Source of the DNA: Paenibacillus tarimensis
GTDB taxonomy: Bacteria > Bacillota > Bacilli > Paenibacillales > Paenibacillaceae
Reading direction: 5' to 3'
Assembly (NCBI RefSeq): GCF_021532315.1
Contig: NZ_JAKGAO010000012.1
Location: forward strand, 62,001-126,000
Length of the DNA stretch: 64,000 nt
The translations under genes were made by a program, and so were the position numbers. This document shows, in pieces, positions 24,811-33,211 of this stretch. The notes under the pieces are model-generated. The model was given only the letters and a program-made list of their open reading frames with translations. It was not told where the DNA came from and made no database searches. Within the stretch, counting starts at the first letter, position 1; every line of letters begins with the position of its first letter.

Positions 24811-25650
24811 CTATTCGGCATAATACATGAAGCCGATGGCCCCTTCTCCCGTATGGGTCGTAATTACAGGTGTAGCCGGGCGTATCCGGACTTCAGTATC
24901 TGTCAGCTTGCGGATTTCATCTCGAAGCCCCTCGGCAAGCGGCAGGTTGTCCGCATGGGAGATTCCAATGCCCTTGACTACCCTGCCTTTAATATCCTGC
25001 TCGAATTTCTCCATGAGCGTCTTCACAATTCGCGAAGCAGTCCTTACTTTCGTTACCGGCGTATAGACGCCCTTTTCCAACGAGGCAATCGGCTTAATAC
25101 TGAGGAATGAACCGATCCACCCCGCCGCTTTACCAATTCGGCCGCCTTTTATTAAATTATCCAATGTATCTACCACAACGAATAGGGATGTATGATCCAA
25201 AATTTCCTTTAACCGCTGCTTGATCGCATCCATTGTCCTTCCGTCACACGCCATCAGAGCCGCCTCAACCACCTGAAACCCTAATCCCTGAGAGATCATC
25301 TGCGAGTCTATTACCTCAACACGGCTTTGGGTCATGCCTGCTGCCGCACAAGCGGTTGAATAAGTTCCGCTCATCCCGCTTGTCATATGAATGGACAGAA
25401 TCGTATCTCCATTTGCCCCGAGCCGGTCATACGTCTCAATGAAGGAGCCGATAGAAGGCTGTGATGTCTTCGGGAGCCCTTCCGTCTGCTTCATTTTGCT
25501 GAGAAAATCAAGCGGGTCTATCGTAACACTGTCCAGATAAGTTTCACCACCGACCAGCACGGTCAGCGGTATAATCTCTACATTAAGCGCTTTAAGCAGA
25601 TCTTCAGGCAAGTCGGTCGTTGAATCGGTTACAATTTTGATTCCTGGCAT
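24811..25650 (-). CDS. DegV family fatty-acid-binding protein
   Basis: A 279-aa soluble protein. The opening IKIVTDSTTDLPEDLL, the segment KTSQPSIGSFIETY and the turn SIHMTSGMSGTYSTA match DegV/FakB proteins, which bind a fatty acid and present it to the kinase FakA. A near-C-terminal VITTHTGEGAIGFMYY completes the fold. ATG 25650 follows GAAAGGAG. It converges with the monooxygenase gene, with only 28 bases between stops. No FakA gene is visible nearby. Confidence 0.93.
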   Translation of the reverse strand: MPGIKIVTDSTTDLPEDLLKALNVEIIPLTVLVGGETYLDSVTIDPLDFLSKMKQTEGLPKTSQPSIGSFIETYDRLGANGDTILSIHMTSGMSGTYSTACAAAGMTQSRVEVIDSQMISQGLGFQVVEAALMACDGRTMDAIKQRLKEILDHTSLFVVVDTLDNLIKGGRIGKAAGWIGSFLSIKPIASLEKGVYTPVTKVRTASRIVKTLMEKFEQDIKGRVVKGIGISHADNLPLAEGLRDEIRKLTDTEVRIRPATPVITTHTGEGAIGFMYYAE

Positions 25651-25804
25651 ATACTAGCTCCTTTCAGCAGTAGGATTACAGTTGCTGTTAACGATCCTGA
25701 GATGTATTGTTCATCCTAATTTCACACTGAACTAAATACTAGTAACAGCCAACTATATCATCATACCTTATTTACCCGCGCCTTTGCATGATGATTCTCA
25801 TATA

Positions 25805-25841
25805 CACAAAACGCCGGCTCCAGCATGATGCCGGGCCGGCG
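25805..25841 (-). terminator. Terminator behind the 101-aa gene
   Basis: CGCCGGCTC pairs with GGGCCGGCG (25812-25820 with 25833-25841); on the minus strand the stem is followed by TTTTGTGT. Confidence 0.7.
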
Positions 25842-25885
25842 GAATAAATATTATAAGCTTGTCTTGCCCCTGTCTACTTAGCGAG

Positions 25886-26191
25886 TTATCGGGCGGTCTC
25901 CATGCCGGACGGCACAGCGCTCCCGCTCTTACGTGCTGCCAGATTAGCAAGCGTAACCAGTGCGATCTCACGTACGGTCAGCTCAGACAGCAGCCCTTCA
26001 TCCATGCCGATATAGTGACAATCCTCCTCCCGCATGCTATACGCGAAGAAAAGAGGAGCGCCTGCACCCCCTCCGTCTTCCTCATCTGGGAGAATTCCTC
26101 CTGCTACCTCACAGCCGTTCAGGTCAAAGTAATGCGCATACTGCGGCAAGAGGGACAGTGCGTAATCACATTTTTGTTTAAGATGCTCCAT
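25886..26191 (-). CDS. Unknown small protein, 101 aa
   Basis: ATG 26191 follows GGGAGTGG. The protein is acidic, with a conserved-looking centre (GGILPDEEDGGG) and a C-terminal helix (LTVREIALVTLANLAARKSG). No membrane or signal segment, no known motif. Single-gene unit ending in a hairpin terminator. Function unknown. Confidence 0.65.
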   Translation of the reverse strand: MEHLKQKCDYALSLLPQYAHYFDLNGCEVAGGILPDEEDGGGAGAPLFFAYSMREEDCHYIGMDEGLLSELTVREIALVTLANLAARKSGSAVPSGMETAR

Positions 26192-26289
26192 TCTACCACT
26201 CCCTTATGAACTAACAAGCGGATTTAGCCTCCATTGTTTCCTATTTCGGCCTGTTCATACGCGGGAGCAGATGTTACGGGAGCGAGGGG

Positions 26290-27525
26290 TTAATCAGGCA
26301 GCGACCGCTTCGTAATTTCGATCAGCTTCAGCTTGTTGTCCTCCACACGCTTAATTTCGAAATGCAGATGCTGATACTCAAAGGTATCCCCTTCATTCGG
26401 TATCCGCCCCATTTCTTTATAAATAAAGCCTGCCAGCACAATCTCGTCCTCCGGCAGCTTGGTGTGGAACAGCTCATTCATCCGCCGGATATTCAGCTTG
26501 CCATGACAGATCAGCTTGCTGTCTGTCAGCTCGTCAATGAGCACCTCTTCGTCGCGGTCTGTCTCATCTTCAATCTCTTGTCCAAGCATGGCTTCTATTA
26601 TATCCTCATGGGATACAATTCCGAGTGTGCCGCCGTATTCGTCAATGACTATGGCAAGATGGCGTTTCTCCTTCAGCATCATCTTGAATAGCTTCTCAAT
26701 TGACAGAGTTTCGCTGACGAAGAGCGGCTCCTTATCTGTGAAGTCCTCCAGGGACTTCTCCGGGAGCATGGACCAGTTCAACAGCATCTTTGAATGAAAC
26801 ACACCTACGATATTATCCATGCTTTCCTTGTAAACCGGATAGCGGGAATAATGGTTTTCCAGCACAATATCCCTTGCCTCCTCATAAGAGGCATCCACGG
26901 CCATTCCCACAATGTCCATCCGGTGGGTCTTCAGCGCATCTCTTACATCCAGCGTAAAGAAGTCAAGCGCGCCCTTCATCCGCTGAGTCTCTTCATCCTT
27001 GAAGGTTCCTTCAGTCGTTGCAATATCGACGAGAGTGAGCAGCTCCTCCTTTGATATACTGGCCGACTGCACCTGCCCCTTTGACAGTATTCTAATAATA
27101 ATGCTCGTAAAGCCTGTAACCAAGATTGTGAGCGGCTTGAGCACGATGATCAGAAGTCTTATAACCGGCATGACCAGATACGCAATCTTTTCCGAGAAGG
27201 TCGCGGCAATTGACTTCGGCAGAACTTCAGCGAAGATAATAAGGAACACGGTGAGAATCCCCGTTGCCAGCCCAATATTGATCCCATAATCGATGGCGAT
27301 CAGCGTTACCAGTGTCGGCAGCATAATGTTGGCTACATTATTGCCGATCAGGATTCCTGTGAGCAGCTCGTCAGGCTTTGACACCAGTTTCAGGAGCTTC
27401 TTCGCTTTCTCGTCGTCATTCTCTGCCCTGGATTGAAGCTTCGTCTTATTTACCGCCGTCAGAGCAGTCTCGCTGCCTGAGAGGAAAAATGACATCAGCA
27501 TGAAAAACAAAATGGCAAATAACAC
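26290..27525 (-). CDS. CNNM/DUF21-CBS membrane protein (CorC/HlyC family)
   Basis: A 411-aa protein with a DUF21 membrane domain (three to four helices; SFFLSGSETALTAVNKTKL near the start and GILIGNNVANIMLPTLVTL later), two CBS domains (about residues 195-320, with DVRDALKTHRMDIVGM and IVIDEYGGTLGIVSHEDI) and a C-terminal CorC/HlyC domain. Relatives help move magnesium or cobalt out of cells. The start is taken as GTG 27525 because GGAGG lies seven bases upstream; an ATG 45 bases earlier has no site. Divergent from the ZIP gene. Confidence 0.88.
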   Translation of the reverse strand: MLFAILFFMLMSFFLSGSETALTAVNKTKLQSRAENDDEKAKKLLKLVSKPDELLTGILIGNNVANIMLPTLVTLIAIDYGINIGLATGILTVFLIIFAEVLPKSIAATFSEKIAYLVMPVIRLLIIVLKPLTILVTGFTSIIIRILSKGQVQSASISKEELLTLVDIATTEGTFKDEETQRMKGALDFFTLDVRDALKTHRMDIVGMAVDASYEEARDIVLENHYSRYPVYKESMDNIVGVFHSKMLLNWSMLPEKSLEDFTDKEPLFVSETLSIEKLFKMMLKEKRHLAIVIDEYGGTLGIVSHEDIIEAMLGQEIEDETDRDEEVLIDELTDSKLICHGKLNIRRMNELFHTKLPEDEIVLAGFIYKEMGRIPNEGDTFEYQHLHFEIKRVEDNKLKLIEITKRSLPD

Positions 27526-27770
27526 TAGCCTTCCTCCCGACTTATGTATGATCCACTTCCTATGTATCACTCTTTATTATAGTTAATTTCGTGATGAATC
27601 GCCAGTAAGCCGGACTCCCCGCCAGATTCATCCGGCCTTCTTATCATTAACACGTTCGCCCTGTATCCAAGCAGCTATCGCCTTCTGGAAACCCTAACCA
27701 AAAATAATACTCATCTGCCGGCATACTTGTACATAAAATGGGGGTATTACATCGATCCGACGGAGGAGCC

Positions 27771-28505
27771 ATGAACCAGTTTTTATCCTTATCCGCAGCA
27801 GCCGCTGCCTGTACAATAGCCGGTGCAATGCCCGCTCTTCTGATCCGTTCACTGACACACCGGGTCAAAGACATCCTTCTTGCGTTCTCAGCCGGAATCA
27901 TGGTAGCTGCCTCCACATACGGCCTGCTCCCTTCTGCCTTGAAGCTCTCCAACTTCTATACGCTGACAATCGGCATTCTGCTCGGCACCCTTCTCTTGAC
28001 CGCCATGGAACGGCTTATTCCACACACCGATCCAACGCATACAACAGAACTCCATGCACGGGAACAGGGTAATCATCAGCTTCTGGTGCTGGCAATGCTC
28101 CTGCACAATCTCCCGGAGGGATTGTCAACAGGCATCAGTCTGGCCAGCAGCAATCAGGAGCTTGGACGTATCGTAACCTTTGCTATGGGTCTGCAAAATA
28201 TACCCGAAGGCTTCCTGATCGCCTTGTTTCTCGTTACCCAGAGCAGTAAGCTGTCCCGCACATTAGCCAGCATTCTGATGGTTGCCTTGGCTGAATGGTC
28301 GGCAAGCTTGCTTGGTTATCTGTTTGGCCTGGAACTCCAATTCCTGGTCCCGTACGGACTCGCCTTCGCAGGTGGAGCTATGCTGTATGTAGTATACAAA
28401 GAGCTCATTCCCGAAAGCCACGGGGATGGGCACGAAATCCCTTCCACCTTCGCATTCATTATCGGGACTCTTCTCATGATCGGGTTAACGGAATGGCTGG
28501 GATAA
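27771..28505 (+). CDS. ZIP family metal transporter
   Basis: A 244-aa membrane protein with eight predicted helices. The ZIP signature is present twice: HNLPEGLSTGISLA in the fourth helix and GLQNIPEGFLIALFL in the fifth, where His, Asn and Glu bind the metal. A His-rich loop (HTDPTHTTELHAREQGNHQ) lies between helices three and four. It probably imports zinc or a related divalent metal. ATG 27771 follows GGAGGAG with correct spacing; a frame-matching ATG 33 bases earlier has none. I see no clear Zur box in front. Confidence 0.9.
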   Translation: MNQFLSLSAAAAACTIAGAMPALLIRSLTHRVKDILLAFSAGIMVAASTYGLLPSALKLSNFYTLTIGILLGTLLLTAMERLIPHTDPTHTTELHAREQGNHQLLVLAMLLHNLPEGLSTGISLASSNQELGRIVTFAMGLQNIPEGFLIALFLVTQSSKLSRTLASILMVALAEWSASLLGYLFGLELQFLVPYGLAFAGGAMLYVVYKELIPESHGDGHEIPSTFAFIIGTLLMIGLTEWLG

Positions 28506-28587
28506 GCTCTGGCCGCTACAGGGATTAGGCCAGGTCTAAGAATGGTTAAGAGATGTAGTAACCATTCATTGGCAAAGGAGTGTTAAG

Positions 28588-29724
28588 ATGAAAGCTGTTA
28601 CGTATCAGGGACCACACAACGTTAAAGTAAAAGAGGTAGAGGACCCTACGATTCAGAAGCAGGACGATATCATTGTAAGAATTACCAGCACAGCGATATG
28701 CGGCTCTGACCTTCATCTGTACACCGGCGAGATGCCCCGGCTTCCGCATGGATTTGTGATCGGACACGAGCCAATGGGGATTGTCGAAGAAGTAGGCCCG
28801 GACGTTACACGGGTTAAGCGCGGCGACAGAGTCGTGCTGCCTTTCAACGTATCCTGCGGCCAATGCTTCTACTGTACACACAATCTGGAGAGCCAATGTG
28901 ACAACAGCAACGATCATCACGATACCGGCGCTTACTTCGGATATACGGAAAAATACGGGGACTACATGGGCGGGCAGGCCGAGCTGCTTCGTGTTCCATA
29001 CGGCAACTTCATGCCGTTCATTATTCCCGAGAATTCCGAGCTTGAGGATGAACAGATTCTGTTCCTCTCTGATATTATGCCTACCGCTTATTGGAGCGTG
29101 GATAACGCCGGTGTGAAGCCCGGTGATACTGTCATCGTGCTCGGCTGCGGCCCTGTTGGCTTGCTGACGCAAAAATTCGCATGGCTGAAGGGTGCGAGCC
29201 GCGTTATAGCGGTCGACCATGTCGACTACAGGCTTGCCCATGCTAAGAGGACCAATAATGTAGAGACCTACAATTTTGAGAAGGTGGATGACATTGAGGG
29301 TTTCCTGAAGGACGCTACAGAGGGCGGGGCTGATGTGGTAATCGATTGCGTGGGCCTTGACGCGAAGAAAACCGTTGCAGAAAAGGTGCAGACGGCACTG
29401 AAGCTGCAGGGCGGCTCCAAGTCAGCCTTGGAAACGGGAGTCGAAGTCGTCCGCAAAGGCGGAACACTTCAGGTGACAGGCGTTTATGGCCTGCGCTACA
29501 ATACGTTCCCGTTTGGCAGAATGTTTGAGAAAAATCTCAACGTGAAGCTTGGACAGGCTCCCGTGATCCACTATATGCCAGAGCTTTATAAGATGATCAA
29601 GGAAGGAACAGTTGACCCGACGGACATCATTACCCACCGTCTACCGCTTGACGATGCGGAACACGGCTACAAAATATTCAGCGACAAGGAAGAGGATTGC
29701 ATCAAGGTTATTCTAAAAAACTAG
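28588..29724 (+). CDS. Zinc-dependent alcohol dehydrogenase
   Basis: A 378-aa medium-chain dehydrogenase. The catalytic zinc ligands are in STAICGSDLHLYTGE and VIGHEPMGIVEEVG; the structural zinc Cys cluster is in VSCGQCFYCTHNLESQC. VIVLGCGPVGLLTQKFAW is the Rossmann nucleotide-binding turn. The segment order and length match the formaldehyde dehydrogenase-like branch, so the substrate may be an aldehyde or alcohol. ATG 28588 follows AAAGGAG. A long hairpin follows the stop. Confidence 0.92.
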   Translation: MKAVTYQGPHNVKVKEVEDPTIQKQDDIIVRITSTAICGSDLHLYTGEMPRLPHGFVIGHEPMGIVEEVGPDVTRVKRGDRVVLPFNVSCGQCFYCTHNLESQCDNSNDHHDTGAYFGYTEKYGDYMGGQAELLRVPYGNFMPFIIPENSELEDEQILFLSDIMPTAYWSVDNAGVKPGDTVIVLGCGPVGLLTQKFAWLKGASRVIAVDHVDYRLAHAKRTNNVETYNFEKVDDIEGFLKDATEGGADVVIDCVGLDAKKTVAEKVQTALKLQGGSKSALETGVEVVRKGGTLQVTGVYGLRYNTFPFGRMFEKNLNVKLGQAPVIHYMPELYKMIKEGTVDPTDIITHRLPLDDAEHGYKIFSDKEEDCIKVILKN

Positions 29725-29732
29725 CTTCCATA

Positions 29733-29783
29733 CAAACAGGCCGTCTCTACACCTTCTGCAGCGTGATCTAGACGGCCTGTTTG
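29733..29783. terminator. 14-bp perfect hairpin behind the dehydrogenase gene
   Basis: CAAACAGGCCGTCT (29733-29746) pairs perfectly with AGACGGCCTGTTTG (29770-29783). It is probably the gene's terminator although no long T tract follows on the plus strand. Confidence 0.6.
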
Positions 29784-29806
29784 ATGTCCAACCGCCGGAT
29801 TTACTC

Positions 29807-29835
29807 TTGTACGCACCTGCCATGTCCGGTATATT
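29807..29835 (+). promoter_or_regulatory. Sigma-A promoter of azlCD
   Basis: TTGTAC at 29807-29812 and TATATT at 29830-29835 are separated by exactly 17 bases, 44 bases before the azlC start. Confidence 0.6.
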
Positions 29836-29878
29836 ATAAACCATGCAAACAGGTTTTAGGGAGGTAGGATAACTTACT

Positions 29879-30622
29879 ATGGATACGGCGGCAAGGAGCT
29901 CACTTACGGAGCTTGACCAGCCCGCAGCCGGTGCCGGCTTTTGGCAGGGGGTTAAGGATTGTGTCCCCACACTGCTCGGCTATCTGAGCATCGGATTTGC
30001 CTGTGGGGTGGTGGGCAAGACAGCTGGACTCAGTACAGCTGAAATCGTGTTATTATCTATTTTTCTCTACGCAGGCTCCGCGCAGTTTATTGTAGCAGGA
30101 ATGATTGCTGCGGGAGGGACCGTTTATTCCATTATCGTAACCGTATTGTTCGTCAACATCCGCCATCTTCTGCTAAGCGCTGCAATTTCGCCTTACTTCC
30201 GGGGCTTTCCCTGGTGGAAAAATGTGCTCATCGGCTCCCAATTGACCGACGAAACCTTCGGCGTGGCAGTGAACCGGCTTAGCACGGATTGGAAGCACCG
30301 GGACAAGTGGATGTTTGGCCTTAACATTACGGCTCATATCAACTGGATTGCCGCTACCTTTGCGGGTGCCTACTTCGGAGCCTGGATTCCAGACCCGGAC
30401 CGTTACGGCCTTAGCTTTGCCCTGCCTGCCATGTTTATCGGCCTGCTCGTTCTGCAGATGGCACACCGCCAACAGATCCGGACTGATCTTGCTGTGGCGG
30501 GGGCTGCTGTTGTGCTGTTCCTGCTTGCCTTCACAGTTATGTCCGTCAACCTGGCGGTTCTTACAGCTATTATGGGTGCCGCGTGCATCGGGATGGTGAT
30601 CGAACATGGAAATCAGAGCTGA
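29879..30622 (+). CDS. azlC: Branched-chain amino acid exporter, large subunit AzlC
   Basis: A 247-aa membrane protein with six to eight helices, opening VKDCVPTLLGYLSIGFACG, the AzlC signature, and reading LLSIFLYAGSAQFIVAGMI and NIRHLLLSAAISPYF in the next segments. AzlC and AzlD together export branched-chain amino acids or analogues. A GGGAGG site lies upstream of ATG 29879 at slightly long spacing. A promoter is visible at 29807. The gene overlaps azlD by 17 bases. Confidence 0.93.
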   Translation: MDTAARSSLTELDQPAAGAGFWQGVKDCVPTLLGYLSIGFACGVVGKTAGLSTAEIVLLSIFLYAGSAQFIVAGMIAAGGTVYSIIVTVLFVNIRHLLLSAAISPYFRGFPWWKNVLIGSQLTDETFGVAVNRLSTDWKHRDKWMFGLNITAHINWIAATFAGAYFGAWIPDPDRYGLSFALPAMFIGLLVLQMAHRQQIRTDLAVAGAAVVLFLLAFTVMSVNLAVLTAIMGAACIGMVIEHGNQS

Positions 30623-30932
30623 GTTCTGGCTGTTGCTTCTAGGCGTATCGCTCGTCACTCTGCTTCCGCGTGTGCTTCCGCTCGTCACCTTAAACCGGAT
30701 GCAGATGCCGGAATGGATGCTGCGATTCCTTCGTCATATCCCCGTTGCCGTCATGGCCGCCCTGCTGGCGCAGAGTCTGCTCACCGAAGGCGAGGAGCTC
30801 ATCCCCTTGTCGGTGAACACCAATCTGATCGCTTTCGTCCCAACGGCTGCCGTGGCCTTCTTCACCCGCAGCCTGCTTGCCACGGTCATCGCGGGTATCG
30901 GTTCCATGCTGGTCATCCAGCTATTTCTCTAG
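30606..30932 (+). CDS. azlD: Branched-chain amino acid exporter, small subunit AzlD
   Basis: A 108-aa membrane protein with three to four helices, opening LLLLGVSLVTLLPRVLPLV (the AzlD signature with a conserved Arg-Pro) and ending LATVIAGIGSMLVIQLFL. It starts inside azlC and ends 17 bases before the stop of the convergent zur gene. It forms the permease with AzlC. Confidence 0.93.
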   Translation: MEIRAEFWLLLLGVSLVTLLPRVLPLVTLNRMQMPEWMLRFLRHIPVAVMAALLAQSLLTEGEELIPLSVNTNLIAFVPTAAVAFFTRSLLATVIAGIGSMLVIQLFL

Positions 30933-30948
30933 CCTTTGACTAGCAAGC

Positions 30949-31407
30949 TTATGCTTCTCCGGCCAGCTGGCATTCGTCGCAAATACCGTAAACCTCAAAA
31001 CGGTGACTGACGATTTTGAAGCTGCCGGGGAGCTGCAGCTTCTGGTCCATCGGGCAGTACTCAAAGGAAATGGTCTTCTCGCAGTTCAGACAGATCAAGT
31101 GATGATGATGATGGCTGATACAGCTGCCCTTAAACTTCAGCCCGCCCTCCATAAAGTAAAACTGTTCAAGCGCCCCCATCTCGCTCAGCATGCGCAAATT
31201 ACGGTACACCGTATCAAAGCTGACGCCGGGATATTTGTCCCGCATCAGATCATAAACATCCTTAGGCGAAAGAAATGCATCCGTATCCGAGAAAATTCTC
31301 GCAAGCGTGCGGCGCTGGTCCGTTATCCGCATGCCGCTTCTCGACATAATCGCTATAATTTCGGCTTCCTTGTCATGATTGTCGTGATCGTGCTTATGAT
31401 CTTCCAT
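30949..31407 (-). CDS. zur: Zinc uptake regulator Zur (Fur family)
   Basis: A 152-aa Fur-family repressor. GVSFDTVYRNLRMLSEMG is the DNA-recognition region, and the dimerisation part carries zinc ligands: SHHHHHLICLNC, CPMD and CDEC. The pattern is that of B. subtilis Zur rather than PerR or Fur. An unusual His-rich N-terminus, MEDHKHDHDNHDKEAE, could sense or store metal. ATG 31407 follows AAAGGGGAG. A sigma-A-like promoter lies upstream. Zur represses zinc uptake genes when zinc is high. Confidence 0.88.
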   Translation of the reverse strand: MEDHKHDHDNHDKEAEIIAIMSRSGMRITDQRRTLARIFSDTDAFLSPKDVYDLMRDKYPGVSFDTVYRNLRMLSEMGALEQFYFMEGGLKFKGSCISHHHHHLICLNCEKTISFEYCPMDQKLQLPGSFKIVSHRFEVYGICDECQLAGEA

Positions 31408-31445
31408 TATCGGCTCCCCTTTAGTAATAAGCGTATACAGCTTCC

Positions 31446-31474
31446 ATTGTGGAGAAGTGGCAGACAGTTGTCAA
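31446..31474 (-). promoter_or_regulatory. Promoter of zur
   Basis: On the minus strand TTGACA (31474-31469) and CACAAT (31451-31446) are 17 bases apart, in front of the zur start. Confidence 0.55.
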
Positions 31475-31495
31475 GAAAACGTGCAGCCTCACAAG

Positions 31496-31537
31496 GCAAA
31501 AAGACCCCTGCTCCACTTATCGTGAAGCAAGGGGTCT
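31496..31537 (-). terminator. Terminator of ppaC
   Basis: A long stem (31537-31522 with 31516-31502, built on AGACCCC/GGGGTCT) is followed on the minus strand by a short T run. Confidence 0.85.
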
Positions 31538-31557
31538 AATTATAGACAGGATGCAAA

Positions 31558-32487
31558 TTACTTGCTGAGAATGTCAGTCAGCACCGGCACGATTTGCGAC
31601 TTCCGGGAAACAACACCCTTCAGGATCGCACGGTTGTTTTCAAGCTTAACATTGTAAGCCCGCTCAACCGCCTCCGCCGATTTACCTACCGCGATGCCTA
31701 CCGAGTCATTGTTCAAAATGTCGGTAACCACGAACAGGAAGAGGTCCAGCCCCTTCTCGGCTACAATTGCATTCAATGCGTCTTCTACCTCACCCTGACG
31801 GCCAAGCACATCATTCACATCGACAGCGTTAACCTGCGCGATTTCAACCTTGGCTCCGCCCATCTGGAACTCCTTGGAGTCCAGGGAGATCAGCTCGGCA
31901 ACGGTCTTCTGGCTCAGGTCAGCACCAGCCTTCAGCATTTCAAGGCCATAGCTGTCCGCATCGACACCAGCGATCTGTGCCAGCTCACGCGCTGCTGCAA
32001 CATCCTGCTCCGTACAGGTCGGCGATTTGAAGAGCAGGGAATCGGAGATGATAGCCGACAGCATCAAGCCTGCGATTTCCTTACGGATCTCTACGCCGTT
32101 CTCCTTGTACATCTTGTTCAGAATAGTAGCTGTACAGCCAACCGGCTCTGCACGGTAATAGAGCGGTCCGCTTGTCTCAAAGTTCGCAATCCGGTGATGG
32201 TCAATAACTTCGATTACCCGGACCTGGTCAATATCATTAGCGCTTTGCTGGCGTTCATTGTGGTCAACGAGGATAACTTCCTTCGCTTCACCTGCTACGT
32301 TCTCTACAAGACGCGGTGCTTCTACATTAAACTTGTCGAGAGCGAATTGTGTTTCTGAGTTTACGCTGCCAAGGCGCACAGCTTCTACCTTATGGCCCAG
32401 GCTTGTCTTGAGTGCCGCGTAAGCAATTGCCGAACAAATCGTATCAGTATCTGGATTTTTATGCCCGAAAATAAGTACGTTTTCCAT
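31558..32487 (-). CDS. ppaC: Manganese-dependent inorganic pyrophosphatase
   Basis: A 309-aa family II pyrophosphatase, the same length as B. subtilis PpaC. The metal site is clear: [22 protein letters not shown], the DHH motif in [17 protein letters not shown], and the C-terminal substrate segment [16 protein letters not shown]. It splits pyrophosphate made by biosynthesis. ATG 32487 is chosen because GAGGAG lies seven bases upstream; another ATG is one codon earlier. Single-gene unit with a strong terminator. Confidence 0.95.
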   Translation of the reverse strand: MENVLIFGHKNPDTDTICSAIAYAALKTSLGHKVEAVRLGSVNSETQFALDKFNVEAPRLVENVAGEAKEVILVDHNERQQSANDIDQVRVIEVIDHHRIANFETSGPLYYRAEPVGCTATILNKMYKENGVEIRKEIAGLMLSAIISDSLLFKSPTCTEQDVAAARELAQIAGVDADSYGLEMLKAGADLSQKTVAELISLDSKEFQMGGAKVEIAQVNAVDVNDVLGRQGEVEDALNAIVAEKGLDLFLFVVTDILNNDSVGIAVGKSAEAVERAYNVKLENNRAILKGVVSRKSQIVPVLTDILSK

Positions 32488-32578
32488 CATCGAACTCCTC
32501 TGCGTTAATTTGACGAGAAAAGTATACCTTAGAATGTTTATTATAATCAAGATTTACGCGGAAACTCTTAACAATAGG

Positions 32579-33100
32579 CTAATTCATTTTTATATAACGT
32601 TCCGAAAGGATCTGACGATGATGAAGCTCATGGCCGGCCATTATGTATGCGAGAGCCCTGACTGTTACCGGATAATTGTTCGCTGTCCCGCTGCAGTTCC
32701 ACTGATGCTCCCTCAAGCCTTCTAGGAGACTGATTGTCGACCGGCGGACATGTGTAAACTCCTCTGCAAGCGCCGCTAGCGGCCTGTCGTTAAAATGCGA
32801 GCTGAGAACGTAGTCATCCTGATCGTAACCCACGAGCGGTGTCTTATCTCCTCTTGATATTCTTAACAGACGGTAAGCCATAATCCTCTCATTATCTATG
32901 ATGTGACCGATGAGCTCCTTGATCGTCCACTTGCCAGGCGCATACCGGTACTCTCCATCCTCTTCACTGAAACTGTTAAAAAGCTCCGCAGCATCAGCTG
33001 AGTTCAGCTTAACAATTTCGACGATCGGCCCGTCCGGCACCTTGTCGATATAGGTTTGATAAAAGGGAGCATATTCATCCATGCCAGGTCTTTTTAACAC
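32579..33100 (-). CDS. DinB/YfiT-family four-helix protein
   Basis: A 173-aa protein of the DinB-like metal-dependent hydrolase superfamily. Its ligand His residues fit ELIGHIIDNERIMAYRLL near residue 75 and AGHELHHRQILSERYIK near the end. The body includes RYAPGKWTIKELIGHI, typical of the group. Members act in thiol or bacillithiol chemistry, but no role can be assigned here. A GTG at 33100 follows GGAGGG with correct spacing and is preferred to earlier frame ATGs. Divergent from the kinase at 33212. Confidence 0.82.
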   Translation of the reverse strand: MLKRPGMDEYAPFYQTYIDKVPDGPIVEIVKLNSADAAELFNSFSEEDGEYRYAPGKWTIKELIGHIIDNERIMAYRLLRISRGDKTPLVGYDQDDYVLSSHFNDRPLAALAEEFTHVRRSTISLLEGLREHQWNCSGTANNYPVTVRALAYIMAGHELHHRQILSERYIKMN

Positions 33101-33211
33101 AATAATCCCTCCTAAAGGAAGCCTAAACCGAAATTTATGTCGATTTATGACTATAAATATTATAAGATAAGGAAAAGCAATAGATAGAAACCTGGGGCGG
33201 TGCAGCAAGTT

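Noticed and set aside
27526-27770. Zur box between the CNNM and ZIP genes
   Set aside because: No sequence close to the palindromic Zur site pattern was found, so Zur control of the ZIP gene is not claimed.
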